A DNA stretch of 64,000 nt from Heterodera schachtii (lineage: Eukaryota; Nematoda; Chromadorea; Rhabditida; Heteroderidae), in NCBI GenBank assembly GCA_023374025.1, contig SIJG01000006.1, positions 2,107,102 to 2,171,101 of the forward strand. Direction: 5' to 3'. Every line of letters starts with the position of its first letter. Within the stretch, counting starts at the first letter, position 1. Both the position numbers and the translations under genes were made by a program. This document shows positions 10,801 to 25,796 of this stretch, one piece after another. The notes below the pieces were generated by a model, which was not told where the DNA came from, made no database searches, and saw nothing but the letters and a program-made list of their open reading frames with translations.

Positions 10801-12423
10801 AAACAAGCGGATTCGATAAGCAAGTCAATGAGGGTGAAACAAGCGGATTCGATAAGCAAGTCAATGAGGGTGAAACAAGCGGATTCGATAAGCAAGTCAA
10901 TGAGGGTGAAACAAGCGGATTCGATAAGGAAGTCAATGTGGATCAACAAATAATAGAAAAAAGCGGATTCAATAAAGAAGTCAATGTGGATCAACAAATA
11001 CTAAAACCTTGCAGTTATGGTGATGAACTATTAGCAGAAGCATGCCGCCCAATCAGGGAAGACGACCAAATTGTAGAACCCTCCGCTGGACACAATATGC
11101 AAGGAAATGTCAATAAATTAATAATAGACCTATTCGGAGATGATATAATAGAAGAAGGTAGATTGCATAACGAAGAAGAAATGCATGAAGGATTAGAAGA
11201 ACCCAACGGAATAATTAATGAATCATCACAAGCAAAGAAAAGAAAATATTCTGGTAATAAGTCAAACGGAACATTCAATCAAAATTCCATTCAATTACCA
11301 ACATCTAATTCAGAGACAATGGTGATAGAAGAACCAATTCCAACCAAAGTAAATAATTTAAAGTGAAAAAAATTTGGTATTTTGTATTGATATAATACTT
11401 AAATATTGAATTATTCTATATAAAACTTAAAAATTGAATTTGTATTTATTTTATATGAGCGTGTTTTAAAGTATAAAAATTTCAATGTAAAATAATAATG
11501 TACCAATTCAAGAATTCAACTATTGATGATCACTCAGACCGGGGCCTTAAGAATTCTGAAAACCAATCAAATGAAAAAAATAAAGGGAAAATCCAAGGTT
11601 ATTTTTGTTTATTTGAGCGTAGTTTACTTTATTCTAAAATTGAAAAAACGATTAGAATTATATTATATAATTTATAATTCGATTTTTAGGGAAAAATATT
11701 TATTCCAAAGAAGAAAAATTAGAAATACTCAAGCAATTTATAAAAAGAAAAAACGAATACGAAAAAACTGAAACATTAAATACATGTCAGAAAATAGAAC
11801 GCGAAATTGGAAAAGAATTGGGAGTCGATCGCACCACAATACATAAATGGAAAAAAGAATTGGGGCTTGCAAGTCAGTTAAAATTTTGAATGAATTGAAA
11901 AAATTGCATTTACTAATTGCAAAAACTAGAGTATTAATAAATTATATATTAAAAAAATTTATGCTTTTTAATTAAGTTTAATCTTTAGAAAGATACAATT
12001 ATTATACCACCGAAGAGAAACTTCAAAAACTTAAACAGTTTTATAAAATCAAAAATGCAGTCGAAAAGTATGAAAGAATAAATAAAGTTAAAGTTACTAA
12101 ATTAAAACAGAAAATTGCAAAGAAATTAGGCGTCAGCCAGCCCATGATTTACAAATTTAAAAAAGAATTTGGGCTTTCAAGTAAATTTTATTTTTCCATT
12201 TTTTGAATCTCTTTAATTTAAATATAAATGATCAATTAAATATGAATTTAAGAGAACCAGAATTCTTGTAAAGAAGTAAAAACTCAAGTGATAAGAGAAA
12301 TAAATGATTTCAAAACCAATGACCAAATAAATGCGCAGCTTAAAATTAGCGAAGAGATTGACGAACATTTGGATGTAAGCCGTACCATCAAAATTAATTG
12401 GACGAGAGAGCTTCGTTCATTGG
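7838..12423 (+). CDS. Large secreted protein with tandem HTH-like modules
   Basis: Exons: 7838-7918 (signal peptide, 27 codons), 7965-8073 (linker), 9003-9185, 9493-9687, 10266-10449, 10538-11348, 11513-11597, 11690-11872, 11989-12180 and 12253-12423. Module exons 9003, 9493, 11690, 11989 and 12253 each encode about 60 residues: a Y-S-x-E-E-K-L helix, a QF-x-x-I-K segment, then an HTH-like end such as LGVTRYSIYKWKNELG. All five module exons are phase 1 at both ends. The module end looks like the homeodomain-like HTH of transposases and pipsqueak-type proteins. Exon 10266-10449 is a module with two frame breaks. Exon 10538-11348 holds twelve-residue repeats, one of which lacks a base. So the middle is either decaying or carries assembly indels. 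The 3' end is unresolved: the next downstream exon in phase belongs to a JmjC gene, and a degenerate module-like exon lies at about 12575-12681. Confidence 0.6.
9336..9388. repeat. TA/TATG microsatellite
   Basis: Alternating TA steps with TATG interruptions inside the intron between the first two HTH-module exons. Simple repeat; no function is implied. Confidence 0.85.
10070..10206. repeat. CCCGC/GCGGG-rich repeat fragment in an intron
   Basis: A GC-rich stretch with words such as CCGCGCGGGATC inside the intron before the degenerate module exon. The words also occur in the hAT-like element at 19268-19445. Terminal repeats and a target duplication are not clear, so I call it a fragment. Confidence 0.4.
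10538..10936 (+). repeat. 36-bp coding minisatellite (12-residue repeats)
   Basis: Eleven tandem copies of a 36-bp unit plus two diverged copies downstream. In the gene frame the unit reads SGFDKQVNEGET. The fifth-sixth copy junction (near 10697) lacks one A in a short A run, which shifts the frame. The variant pair TTTGAT followed by AATGATGG occurs in the first and again in the sixth repeat, so a block of about five units was itself duplicated. The array sits at the start of a long exon of the secreted HTH gene, between module groups, and probably acts as a flexible acidic linker. Confidence 0.85.
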
Positions 12424-12788
12424 GTAAATTATTATTTTACCAAAATTAAGCTAAAAGAAATGAGACCTAGCTTGCAATTTATTCTTAAAAATACAATCAA
12501 TAAGGAACCTTTCTTCGAATTCACTAATCGTCTTAAAACTAAAAATTGATTTTTTTTTTTTTTGTAAGCTTAAGCCCCGACCTTCGGTAAGAGAAAATGC
12601 GACGATCAGGGAGGAAATTCCTATAAAAAATTTGTCGTTTACGACTAGAGAAATTAAAAATCTAGACGAGCAACACATTTGAAGGGAAATAAATTTTCTA
12701 AAAAGTCGAAACATTTAAGAAATTTTTTCTAAAAATGAAATGAGATTTTTCGTAAATAAATTGCTTACCCTGATTAATCACTCTGTAG

Positions 12789-16603
<3,815 letters not shown>

Positions 16604-16796
16604 GTGAGAAAAACGCATTAATAAATACAAATTAGCAAATTTGGAATTTTATTTTTCACATTTCGCAAAAGAAAAATCTTCAAAAGTGGAAGAAAATCGA
16701 AAAATCACTCCCCCCCCCCGCCAAAAAAATACCCTTCTTCCAAAGATTTTTCTTTACCAAAATTTACCTTTTTTATAAAAAAATTTATCATGTAAA

Positions 16797-17574
16797 CGTG
16801 CTGACGCGTTTTATAAATCCGCCAAAATGGGTTTGCGCGTTTTATAAATCCGCCAACAAAAATCAGCATGCATTATAATAAAATTTGTTAATTTATTATT
16901 TATTCAAACTATCTTGGTAGTAAAATAATAAATGTTTATTTGTTCTGAAATCTTGTATTTCTGAATTTCCATTTCCTCTGAGCAGTTTCTTAAAAAATTT
17001 TTTTTTTTAATATAATCAACAATATTTATTATATAAAATATTAGCATGATCTATGCTACCTAAATTACGGCAATGAGACAATAGAACAATTGCCTTGGTG
17101 AAATTTAGGAATTTTTTTTGCTTTTGGAAGATAAGAGAAATAGATTAACGCCTAAAAGCATTGAAATGATTTTAATCAATTTTGCTTGCGAAATGGATAA
17201 AGAAAGGATTTTTGAGAAATTCACGTGTTTATTATGCAGTTTTGTTTCAATTTTTGGCAGTTATTTTTGGTACTTTAGGGGGCTTTTTAGCAAATATTTT
17301 GCTCGCTTTTGGCAAATATTATAGATATACATATTTCGAGTTCCCTGATTATCATTTTGTCGAATAAAAAATAGCTTTTGACGCATAATTATATTTTAAC
17401 TTATAGTGGATTTTTAAAAGCATATGCTGGCGGATTTATAAAATGCGCTGGCGGATTTATAAAACGCGCATGGCAATAAAATAAAAAAATGTGCATGGTG
17501 GCGGATTTATAAAACGCGCTGGCGTATTTATAAAACGCGCATGGGTGGCGGAATTTATAAAACGCGCTAGCACC
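16797..17574. mobile_element. Mutator-like non-autonomous element, 9-bp target duplication
   Basis: A 778-bp block flanked by a perfect 9-bp direct repeat TCATGTAAA (16788-16796 and 17575-17583). The ends are inverted repeats of about 27 bp: left CGTGCTGACGCG then TTTTATAAATCCGCC, right the complement with two small differences. The motif GGCGGATTTATAAAACGCGC is repeated near the ends, twice in inverse orientation on the left and about five times on the right. No transposase is recognisable. Nine-base duplications with long ends point to a Mutator-type mobiliser; subterminal repeats could bind it. It lies just 3' of the last demethylase exon found. Confidence 0.8.
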
Positions 17575-17583
17575 TCATGTAAA

Positions 17584-18776
17584 TACAATCGGTTTTTATA
17601 TTAATCAAATTTTTTAAAATGGCAAATTTTCGCCAAGAATGTGGAAATTTAATACAACAATCAAAAAACAGATTCATTCATGTAATCATAAAATATTTAA
17701 AAAAATAAATTATTGCACCCCAAATTTGGAATGTGCTCCAACTTTCTGTAAAGTTCTTCAAATATATCAGAATTTTCAGGCGCTCCTCAACAAAATCCAA
17801 AAGCTTGGCCTACGTGATCAGTGATTTTGGACGCTTTTGAAAATATTGATATTTTTCCAAATGAAAACATTTATTCAGTTTGCATTTATAAAACTCATTG
17901 AATTTTAACAATTATGGAAATTTTAATTGTTTATTTTTAATTAATTCATTATTAATCTGCCACCGAGTTGAAAATTGCGTGCTCATTCGGTCGTGAAGCT
18001 TTGATTAATTTGGATAATATAAAAATATTAATAAAAATAATTTGTTCATAAAACATAATTTTACATTATAATTATACCTTAATTTGCTTCAACTTCTTTT
18101 TTTTTTTGATTTTTAATTAGGAATATATAATTAACATATAAAATTCATAATTCTATAGCAACGGTAAAGCGTGGCATTTTCACACTTTTCAAAGGTAATT
18201 AATTTCCCACCTATTAATATTTCCCACATTTTGTTTGTTATGAAAATTTTTTTTTACTTTCATGTGAAACTTTCTGCACTTTAATTAATTAAATTAATTT
18301 TTGGTTACAAAAATTTATAAGAAAATAAAATTATATTTTCTTAAATAAATTTATGTAAAAACAAAAAAAAATTAAAAAATTCTTATTTAATATGAAAAAG
18401 TTAATGGGTAAATGAAAATTTTAACGAAACTGTAAAAGAAAAATTCCTCACATTTCAAGATACAAAAATAAAATATCGTATTCCCTAAAATATACCCCCC
18501 CCCCCTAAATTAGAGCCACCCCCCCCCCCCTAAAAAACAGAGTCCCACATTGAAGGGGTTGAAACTTCCCCCCCCCCCCCCGGCGCATTGAATGGGTTGA
18601 AAATCCCCCCCCCCCTTAGAGCCCCCGCCCATTGAATGGGTTGAAAAATTTGTTTGAATCACCCAATTAACAAAAAACAAACAAAAACACTTTTCCCTAA
18701 TTAGAAACTGATGGGGCCAACCGATTTTTAAAATTTTTAAAAAATGAGATTAACATTTTGTTTTTTAATTTCAGAA
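17584..18776. other. Intergenic DNA between demethylase and receptor genes
   Basis: AT-rich with no supported exon. It contains the poly-C block listed separately. The 3' end of the demethylase gene may lie here but I could not identify it. Confidence 0.4.
18497..18615. repeat. Poly-C repeat block with GAATGGGTTGAAA units
   Basis: Runs of 10 to 14 C alternate with short phrases such as ATTGAATGGGTTGAAA, repeated about four times. A diverged relative lies at 49463-49552. It may be a simple repeat or a decayed transposable element end; the long homopolymers are also prone to assembly error. Confidence 0.7.
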
Positions 18777-21422
18777 ATGTCATCACCTTCTGCTCCCGTC
18801 CTCTTTTTTATTTATGTGTTTTTCGCTTTTGTAATGTTCACAGATCTGATCATGTTAGCCATTGCTTCACTGAATTTGGCTGTGATCAGTCCAACCAAAC
18901 TTTTACACACCAACCTGAAATGTATTCTGATCACCCAAAGTGTTGCCGTGCTGATTTTTGGTGTAGACCGATCAGCAATAATGGTCAAAAAATTCATTGA
19001 ACATGACCTTTTTATGACATCCAATGTGTTGCTACAGGTATTTTTTTGAACTCCTGAATTGAAAAGATAAATAACATAAAAATGAAAAATTTAACCTCGT
19101 AATAGCAAAAGAATTTTTATTTTTTTTATTATGAAAAAGCCTACTTCATTCTTAAAAGGCAATTTAACATAAAAATTTTGACATTATTCTATAAAAATTA
19201 AAAGTTGTCTTTTTAATGTTTTTTTTATAGATGAACCCGGAGGGGAAAGATTATGAGGGGTACGTACTAGAGACCGGAAATTTCAAATTTGCGGATCCCG
19301 CTGCGGGATTGGAATCCAAAATTTTTTGCGGGACGAGATCCCGCGGGATTAATCCCGCAAATTCCCGCATTTTCCAAAAAATGCGGGATTGCGGACTGAG
19401 ATCCCGCAAAATCCCGCGCGGGATCCCGTCCCGCGCCGGTCTCTAGTCCGTACTCCGCCCCACCCCCAAGACCCCTTTCTGAAATTTCGTTTTCCTTATT
19501 GGTACCTCATCCAATGCTTTCCTCACCAATAATTGTCCAAAAAATTCGCGAAATTTTTAAAAAGAGTCATTTTTTGTGAAAATCTTCATCATCCGGGTGC
19601 CGTATCCTCCTCCAACACGAAATTATGGGACAACATACCTGTCGTTTTTTTTAGCGCGTGCTGAATTTTAACGCAATATTCCGCCGTTTGCTTGGCCATG
19701 TGCTGATTCTTGAACGTTTTCTTGCAACATTTTACACAAATTCTTATGAGAAATGCCCAAAATTGCTTTTCACACTTGCTTGGTTCAGCATTACCGTAAG
19801 CTTAATTAATTTGGTACATTAAATTTTAATACAGTATGAAAATTAAGTTCATCATTGCTGTTGTGAACGCGATCACACCTGAACAACCCCAAGCAATTTC
19901 AAACTTTAATTTGATCACTTCAATTCTGTCCACAATATTGAGCCTTGCCGAATATTTGGTAATAAAAATTTGTTTTTTTAAAACATATTCTTTTAATTAA
20001 TTTAATTCAATTAAAGATAATTGCATTCATTGGGCATTATAATCAAAAAATATACAGCAAACAAATTGAACATGCATCACCAAACAATTACAACATTGGA
20101 CTTCGTTATCAAGTAAGAATGAGTAATTTATGTATTTTGGTAAATTTGCCGTTAATAATTAGAGACAACAAAAAAATTGATGGGAAAGAATTTGGTTTTA
20201 AATTAGCAAAATTTTGTAGCATTTTCAAATGATCTCATATAGGAAATTTATTATTTCTTAAAAATTCTATTGCCTAGTTTTAGGGGAAAAAATCAGCAAA
20301 ATTTATTAATTAAAAATTTTTATATTAATTCTTTTTTAAATAATTTTAATATTAGATATTTTTCGCTAATTAATTTGTTTATATTTAAATTTCTCTATTT
20401 ATTCGTAGCAAAAGAATATTTTAAAAATTTATTGTTTTATTAAAAACTTCTTTGCTTAGTTTTAAGAAAACAAAATTGCATAAACTTTTATTTAAAAATT
20501 TACGAATAATTCTTTTGTAATAATTTAATATTAGATATTTTTATTGTTAATTAATTTCTTTGAGTTTAAATTTTTTTATTTAAAAAAAATCAGTAGCAAA
20601 CGAATGTTTAAAAATTTAATTTATCTAATTTATTAAAAATACAGTGCGTTGCAAATGTTTAGGATCACTCGGTGTTCGGATAAAAAAAAAAATTTCATAA
20701 TTTTTCCTAACAATTTGATTTCTATACATTCTTTATATGTTTTGTAGAATTTTTAATAGGCTTTCCAACGATACTAATAATCAAGTCCCACCACAAAATA
20801 CACTGAAAATCGGGGAAATTCTCGAAAAAAATTCCTAGGGAGTTGTGAAAATATTTGTTGTGAAAATATTTTTGGAAAATTTGAGTTAAGCTGATCAGAA
20901 AGAGCACAAAATTTGCTACCGATTTTCTTTTTTAATGATGGGTAACAACGTAAGCCCGTTGAGGCAATTTAAGTAAAAAGCAAGTAAATTTAGATCTCTG
21001 ACAATATAAACACCGCCAAACAACTTTCCGCAACATTTTTATGCTTTTTTCTGTCAAATTTATTTTTGGCATTTTTGTACATTGTCATCACATTGAATTT
21101 GGTCAATGAAGCCTATCAAATCAGTTTTGTTTATGCCTGTGGAAATTGGAGCATCGCAATTCTTTGTGTGGCCACAGAATTCACCATAATGACGTAATAA
21201 AATTAATAAAATAAAATTAATAATTAAATGGTACAATTAATTTTTAATTTAGGCACCATCCGTTGCTGAAACGACGGTTGACCAATCTTTTGAATTCAAT
21301 TTTTGTTTTAGACTCCATCGGCGGTCGCTCCAAATTCAGTCAATTTGCCCAATGTTAACGAAAATTGTGAAAATGAAATGAATGACCACTTCAAAATGCT
21401 GCAACAATACTGGAACAAATAA
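18777..21422 (+). CDS. Seven-transmembrane chemoreceptor, Sre-like
   Basis: Exons: 18777-19037, 19655-19795, 19848-19958, 20017-20112, 20994-21193 and from 21253. The first exon encodes two long hydrophobic segments after MSSPSAPVLFFIYVFF. The second has the hallmark LERFLATFYTNSYEK, the E-R-x-x-A-T-x-x-x-x-x-Y-E pattern of the Sre/Sra chemoreceptor superfamily. The fifth contains NINTAKQL followed by two more membrane helices, and the sixth starts HHPLLKRRL. The family acts in ciliated sensory neurons as G-protein-coupled receptors. The start follows an AG acceptor by two bases, so an upstream 5' exon is possible. The C-terminus is ambiguous: one frame stops at about 21355, another reaches TAA at 21420. 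Intron 1 contains a hAT-like element. Confidence 0.7.
19268..19445. mobile_element. hAT-like miniature element in receptor intron 1
   Basis: A 178-bp GC-rich block starting TAGAGACCGG and ending CCGGTCTCTA, with internal GCGGGAT/ATCCCGC palindromes. Flanks are GTACGTAC (19260-19267) and GTCCGTAC (19446-19453), an 8-bp duplication with one mismatch that fits nTnnnnAn. No coding capacity. Confidence 0.75.
20240..20600. repeat. Tandem duplication of about 180 bp in a receptor intron
   Basis: Two diverged copies (about 20240-20420 and 20425-20600) share tttaatattagatattttt and aaatttattgcctagtttta-type phrases. They explain why this intron is much longer than the others of the gene. Confidence 0.55.
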
Positions 21423-21568
21423 AATTCATTTTAAAAATTTGAAATATTTTTTGTATTGTTTTTACCTTTTTTGTATAAATTCTTTTTTTTTAAATTTAAT
21501 TAAAAGCTGGTGGTAATAAAACTTGAAAATAAATATTAAAAAATAATTGAAAATATAAAAAAAGTTAA

Positions 21569-21640
21569 CTCCCAGGCCGGGAATCGAACCCGGGTCTCGC
21601 ACGTGACAGGCGCGGATACTAACCACTATACTACCTGGGA
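21569..21640 (-). tRNA. tRNA-Asp (GTC)
   Basis: On the minus strand the 72-nt sequence folds as a full cloverleaf. The acceptor stem TCCCAGG pairs with CCTGGGA. The D arm contains AGTGGTTAGTAT. The anticodon stem CGCGC pairs with GTGCG (one G-T pair) around the loop CTGTCAC, anticodon GTC. The T arm is CCGGG-TTCGATT-CCCGG, and the discriminator is G. There is no intron. A T run (minus strand, about 21558-21564) follows as a pol III terminator. It stands just past the receptor gene, in opposite orientation. Confidence 0.95.
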
Positions 21641-22256
21641 AATGAATTTGAGGCAATTTTAAAACCATATTTTATTATTATTTTTGTAATTATTGTCATA
21701 TAATGCTTTTAAAAAAACTCAATTTTACAACAAGCTAGAAATTCATTTTACTAAATATATAATTGAATTATTTTAATGCCTAAAATTTTTACTTGCCGTT
21801 AAAATTCTATATTCAAATAAAATTAATTAAAAATGTGAAAGAAACATATCTTCTAAAAAAAAATTAGATTGTTGAAAATTATGAATTTTAAGAGCATGGG
21901 TGTTGAAAATTTATTATTTGAATTTGTTGGCAATTTTGTCCAATTTAATTTTTCTGATCAGCAGTTTCTCAAAATCATTTAAGCAGTTGGGCATATTTTG
22001 TTCAATGCTTTTTTTATTGCTATATTTCCACTATCTTTTAACCAACATTTAAAACATTTTCAAATTTTAGTGAATTTTTATTAATTATTCATTAATTAAT
22101 TTGTGAATTGTAACAAAATGCAATTTTATATATTTATTGTTTCTTGTTTCAAAACAGTTTTACATAAATATTAATATTATCATTTAAATATTTGGAAACC
22201 CCAATTATCTTATCTCTCCAAATCCCAATCTGCAAATCTCAAAATTCGCGTCCATC
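21641..22256. other. AT-rich intergenic DNA
   Basis: No gene, RNA or clear repeat seen up to about 22190, where the duplicated secreted-protein segment begins. Confidence 0.5.
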
Positions 22257-23960
22257 TCAGACTTTCCCAATAATTTCATGGTAGATTTTCATCATAGCCT
22301 TCAAAATTTCTTGGTTCATCTGCGTGATGTTTTTAACGGTGGCATCGTCGGCATTCTCTCGCTTTTTACGGGCCATAAACTCAACTAAATAATTATATAA
22401 TACAAAAAATTAATGCTTAATCAATAGGGCTTTATGTAATTACGATAAATTTCCATTTAAAATTTCAGGAAAAGGGTAATAAAAATTCTTAATTACTTTC
22501 CAAAAAACGGCAATTACCGGAATAAGATTTATAGGCTTAATTAATTTTTGCGTGTTTAACTCTCTTCGCTGTCCTCCTTCTCCTCCTCATCTTCATCGTC
22601 TCGCCCAAACTCTTCAAGCTCATCTTCCAACGAAGACCCCTTTTTCGTCACCACTTTTGGCAGTTCATCCCCAACGGTGCCAGACTCGCGTTTTTCGGCG
22701 CTGTGCTGTTCCATTGCAGCCGCTCGTGCAAATTCAGTCTCGTTGAAGCCACTAATTAAGGAGCCAATCTCTGCAATGATAAAAAATGCTCTTAAATTTA
22801 ATTTTATTTATTTAAATCGAAAAATAATAAAAATTTAATGGTGTATTTAACCAAGTGAAAACTCATTTTAAATAAATAAAACTATCAATTTCAAAATTTA
22901 TTTTAATATTATTTAATTAACATGCCGGCAATAAACTGCTCAATCATTGTTTTTTGCTTTTGCACAGGAGCGGTGTCGGCAATCACAATGAATGCAACAG
23001 TCAAAATGCTAATGAAAAGCGTATTTTAATTTTTATTTAAAAATAAAATCAAAATTTGGCAAAACGAATATTTAGAAATCCAAAGACAGTAATTTATTCT
23101 CCATTGCTATTTTTTCGAATTAAAAATAATGCTCAAAAAATCGAGATTTAAAAAAGCCAAAATTTTCGAAAAATTACATTTAAATTCCCATTTAAATTAT
23201 CAAAAATTTTTACATTTTATTGTTACTATCAAAGAATTTACTTACACGGATGCCATCATGTTGCACATTGTCTGCCACTTGTTGTTTTAATAAAGTGTTT
23301 GGTCTAAAGTCCAATAATTCTTGAAACAAAAAAAAAATTAATTAGGATTGATAGAGGAATTCCTACAGTTTACGTATCTTCTAGGGATCATTATTAATTG
23401 AAAGAATTTATTCTGAGAGGAGCGTTTTACAGGAGAAGCAGATCAAATATTATTTTTAGTGGAATGTACTCAAAATTCTGTCCATTGTTAATCCTTTAAA
23501 ATAGTCACCATAAATTTGCTTTTACAGGTTGACTCTAATCCCAATTAACTCTAAAACGCAAAATAATTTGTAATTTATTTAAGGATTGCCCTGATGAATT
23601 TATTTTCTATTGCCACATTTAATAGAATGTTTGGTGGTGTGTTTACAATTTAATGCCTATTAGCTCATTATCATAATCAACATCATCATTAGCAGCACCA
23701 TCAGCAGTTGGGCTGATGCTGGTGGTCACAGAAGCGGATAAATTTATTTGCTGCTCTGCTACTTATTCATCATTTTTTTTAATTTTCGATCGGACGGACT
23801 GTTGGGAAAACGAAAAAAAATGAATAAATTTATAATTTTTTGCTTAGTCATCATACATCAATAAAATTGGAAAAACTCGAAAAAGAATAAAAATTAAAAA
23901 TTAATTAATAAAATTGAGAAAGACTCGAGATTTATTTTTGTTTAAAATTATTAAATTATT
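22190..23960. repeat. Segmental duplication, left copy
   Basis: This segment, containing the small secreted-protein gene and its 5' flank, matches 27540-29340 in direct orientation with many small indels. Shared landmarks include the final exon, the first exon, and the TTTAATAGAATGTTTGGTGG and CATCATCATTAGCAG phrases in the upstream flank. Confidence 0.75.
22257..23259 (-). CDS. Small secreted acidic protein, copy 1
   Basis: Four exons on the minus strand: 23259-23246, 23008-22926, 22770-22561 and 22384-22257. Joined in frame they give 144 residues. The N-terminus MMASVILTVAFIVIADTAP is a signal peptide split by the first intron. The middle contains AEKRESGTVGDELPK and an acidic stretch rich in E and D; the C-terminus is basic then amphipathic (MARKKRENADDATVKNI). 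The second intron has a GC donor (G|GCATGT). Copy 2 at 27618-28716 has GT at that position, which supports the exon boundary. I do not recognise the family. It may be a secreted product processed at the internal KR, but that is only suggested by the sequence. Confidence 0.7.
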
Positions 23961-25796
23961 TATTAAGTAAAAAATATAGTCGAAATTTAATTAGCAATTT
24001 TTAACCATTCTTTGTTTTGAATGCAAAAGGTAAATCTTTTTTATACATTACCTTACATTCCAGTGGATTATTCTGCCTGGAAATCTTTCCTATTCATTTT
24101 CGGGTTTTAATAAATAAAATTATAAATACTTAAGGGTAAAAAAGTTTTTGCGACCAATAAAAGTAAGCATTATTCATTCTGCGCAATGTTAGTGCCAATT
24201 TTATAGAAATTTTTTCAAAATTTTCACAAACTACCTAGGATGAGCTCAGGCTGTTCAAAATGTGCTAAAACGACAAAATTTGGATGATTGCTAAAAAGTT
24301 TATCTATTTTAAAATTTAAATCTAAGTGCCGGACGGATCGGCGCAATAAACTTTGCAGCAATGCGTAATTTTCGACAGCACATCAAGGAATAATGGGGAC
24401 ATTCTTATCCGCCGGTGGCAGACAGAGCGCCAGCGGCGCTGAGTTGGCTATACGCTTCTGTCTCAGTTTTATGAAAATTTGAAATTTTACTCGAAAAAAA
24501 GAAATGTCCCTGGGTTGTATTATGTAGTACATACAACAACAACAACAAAAAATTTCGAGCTGCGGTATGTGCATCTGAGCAGCAGAGATATGGAATGGCT
24601 TGCCAAAATTTTTAGTTAGTAATTAACAATTTTGAACATATTAAACCCCAGCAGCGCGAAAGAAAGCGATAACGAGAAAAAAAATTATTAATTTTTCATC
24701 CATAAAAATTGACCATTCTTGGCATAATTTGTTAACAACTTGAACTCAACTTTTTAAAAAATTTCGTTGAAATTAAACAAAAATCAATTTGCCTTGAGTA
24801 AATCAGGAAAATTTATATATTTTAAAATATTTTACAAAAAAACATAAATTTATCGGAAAATCTTAATTTTTTTATGACTATCTGTTAGAAAATAGTGCTT
24901 AAATTTCAAAATTCGCCCGCCAGCGCCTATAGGCACCGCCGGCCCCCCAAAACCTTTTTTTTCTTAAAAAATTAGCCCAAAATCCCTAAATTTGGTCATT
25001 TTTAGACAAAAGGGCTCGAACCCCATTTTTTTTTCAAACAAATTGCGAAATAAAGGTCCAACAGTGACTCCAACCTGATAATTTTTTAGATTTCCAAAAT
25101 AAAAAACATAAATCTTCTGGTTTTAAAGAATTTCTGTTTTTTTCATTTTTAGAAATTCTTAGATTTTTGACTTAAATTGAGAAATTATAACATTATTTAG
25201 AATTAAAATTTAAAAAAATTACTGTCTCACTGACACATTTTTAAGCTGATGCAATTCAATTGATGCATTTACACATTTTCTTGGAGTCCTTTTCGTATGT
25301 GAGAAAAAAAAAATATTTTGGGGTCAGTATTTTGCTGATATGAAAAAATAAAAAGAATTCAATTCAAATTATCTCCGTTCTTTTCTGCCCTCTTAAGTCA
25401 TAATTTCGCCGTAATTTTATTGTGCCATTATGCCCATAATGGAAGTGAACTTTCAGCAGAACAATTTCCAATTAAATTTCATTTTATTTTATCGCTTTTT
25501 TGGTAGGGGGAGATGGAATAACCTACGTTCAAAAGCTAATGTAAATAATCCAAAGCTAAATTAATAGGAATTTCTCAGCTTTTTTCATCAACTAAACATT
25601 GAGATTAAGTTTTCAAGAGATGGTCATATGTATTTGGGTGGCCTTGTAGTTAGATATTTTCATTGAATGTTCCCTTTTTCCAATTTAGTCAAAATTCACA
25701 AGCTCTTAGGGGTGGGTATCTAAGGTTCGAAAAATTATGTTAAAAAAATTTAGGTCTGATTTTTATATTAAAGAATTTTTCATTGTAAATTGCCAT
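23260..25796. other. Intergenic DNA with a degraded GC-palindrome repeat
   Basis: The left part is the upstream half of the segmental duplication. At 24417-24440 and 24915-24950 there are GCC-rich patches (CCAGCGGCGC, CCAGCGCCTATAGGC) of the same kind as 29839-30020 and 16145-16170. I see no gene. Confidence 0.45.

Noticed and set aside
10538..10936. CRISPR-like array of 36-bp repeats
   Set aside because: Repeats are directly abutting without spacers, lie in an exon of a eukaryotic gene and are in frame with it.
12575..12681. Final exon of the HTH gene (NATIREEIPIKNL frame)
   Set aside because: Looks like half a degenerate module, but no acceptor gives the phase required by the preceding exon.
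17118..17367. Possible transposase frame inside the Mutator-like element
   Set aside because: Short, AT-driven frames with no DDE or zinc-finger motif.
21462..21668. 68-codon minus-strand open frame
   Set aside because: It reads through the tRNA-Asp gene.
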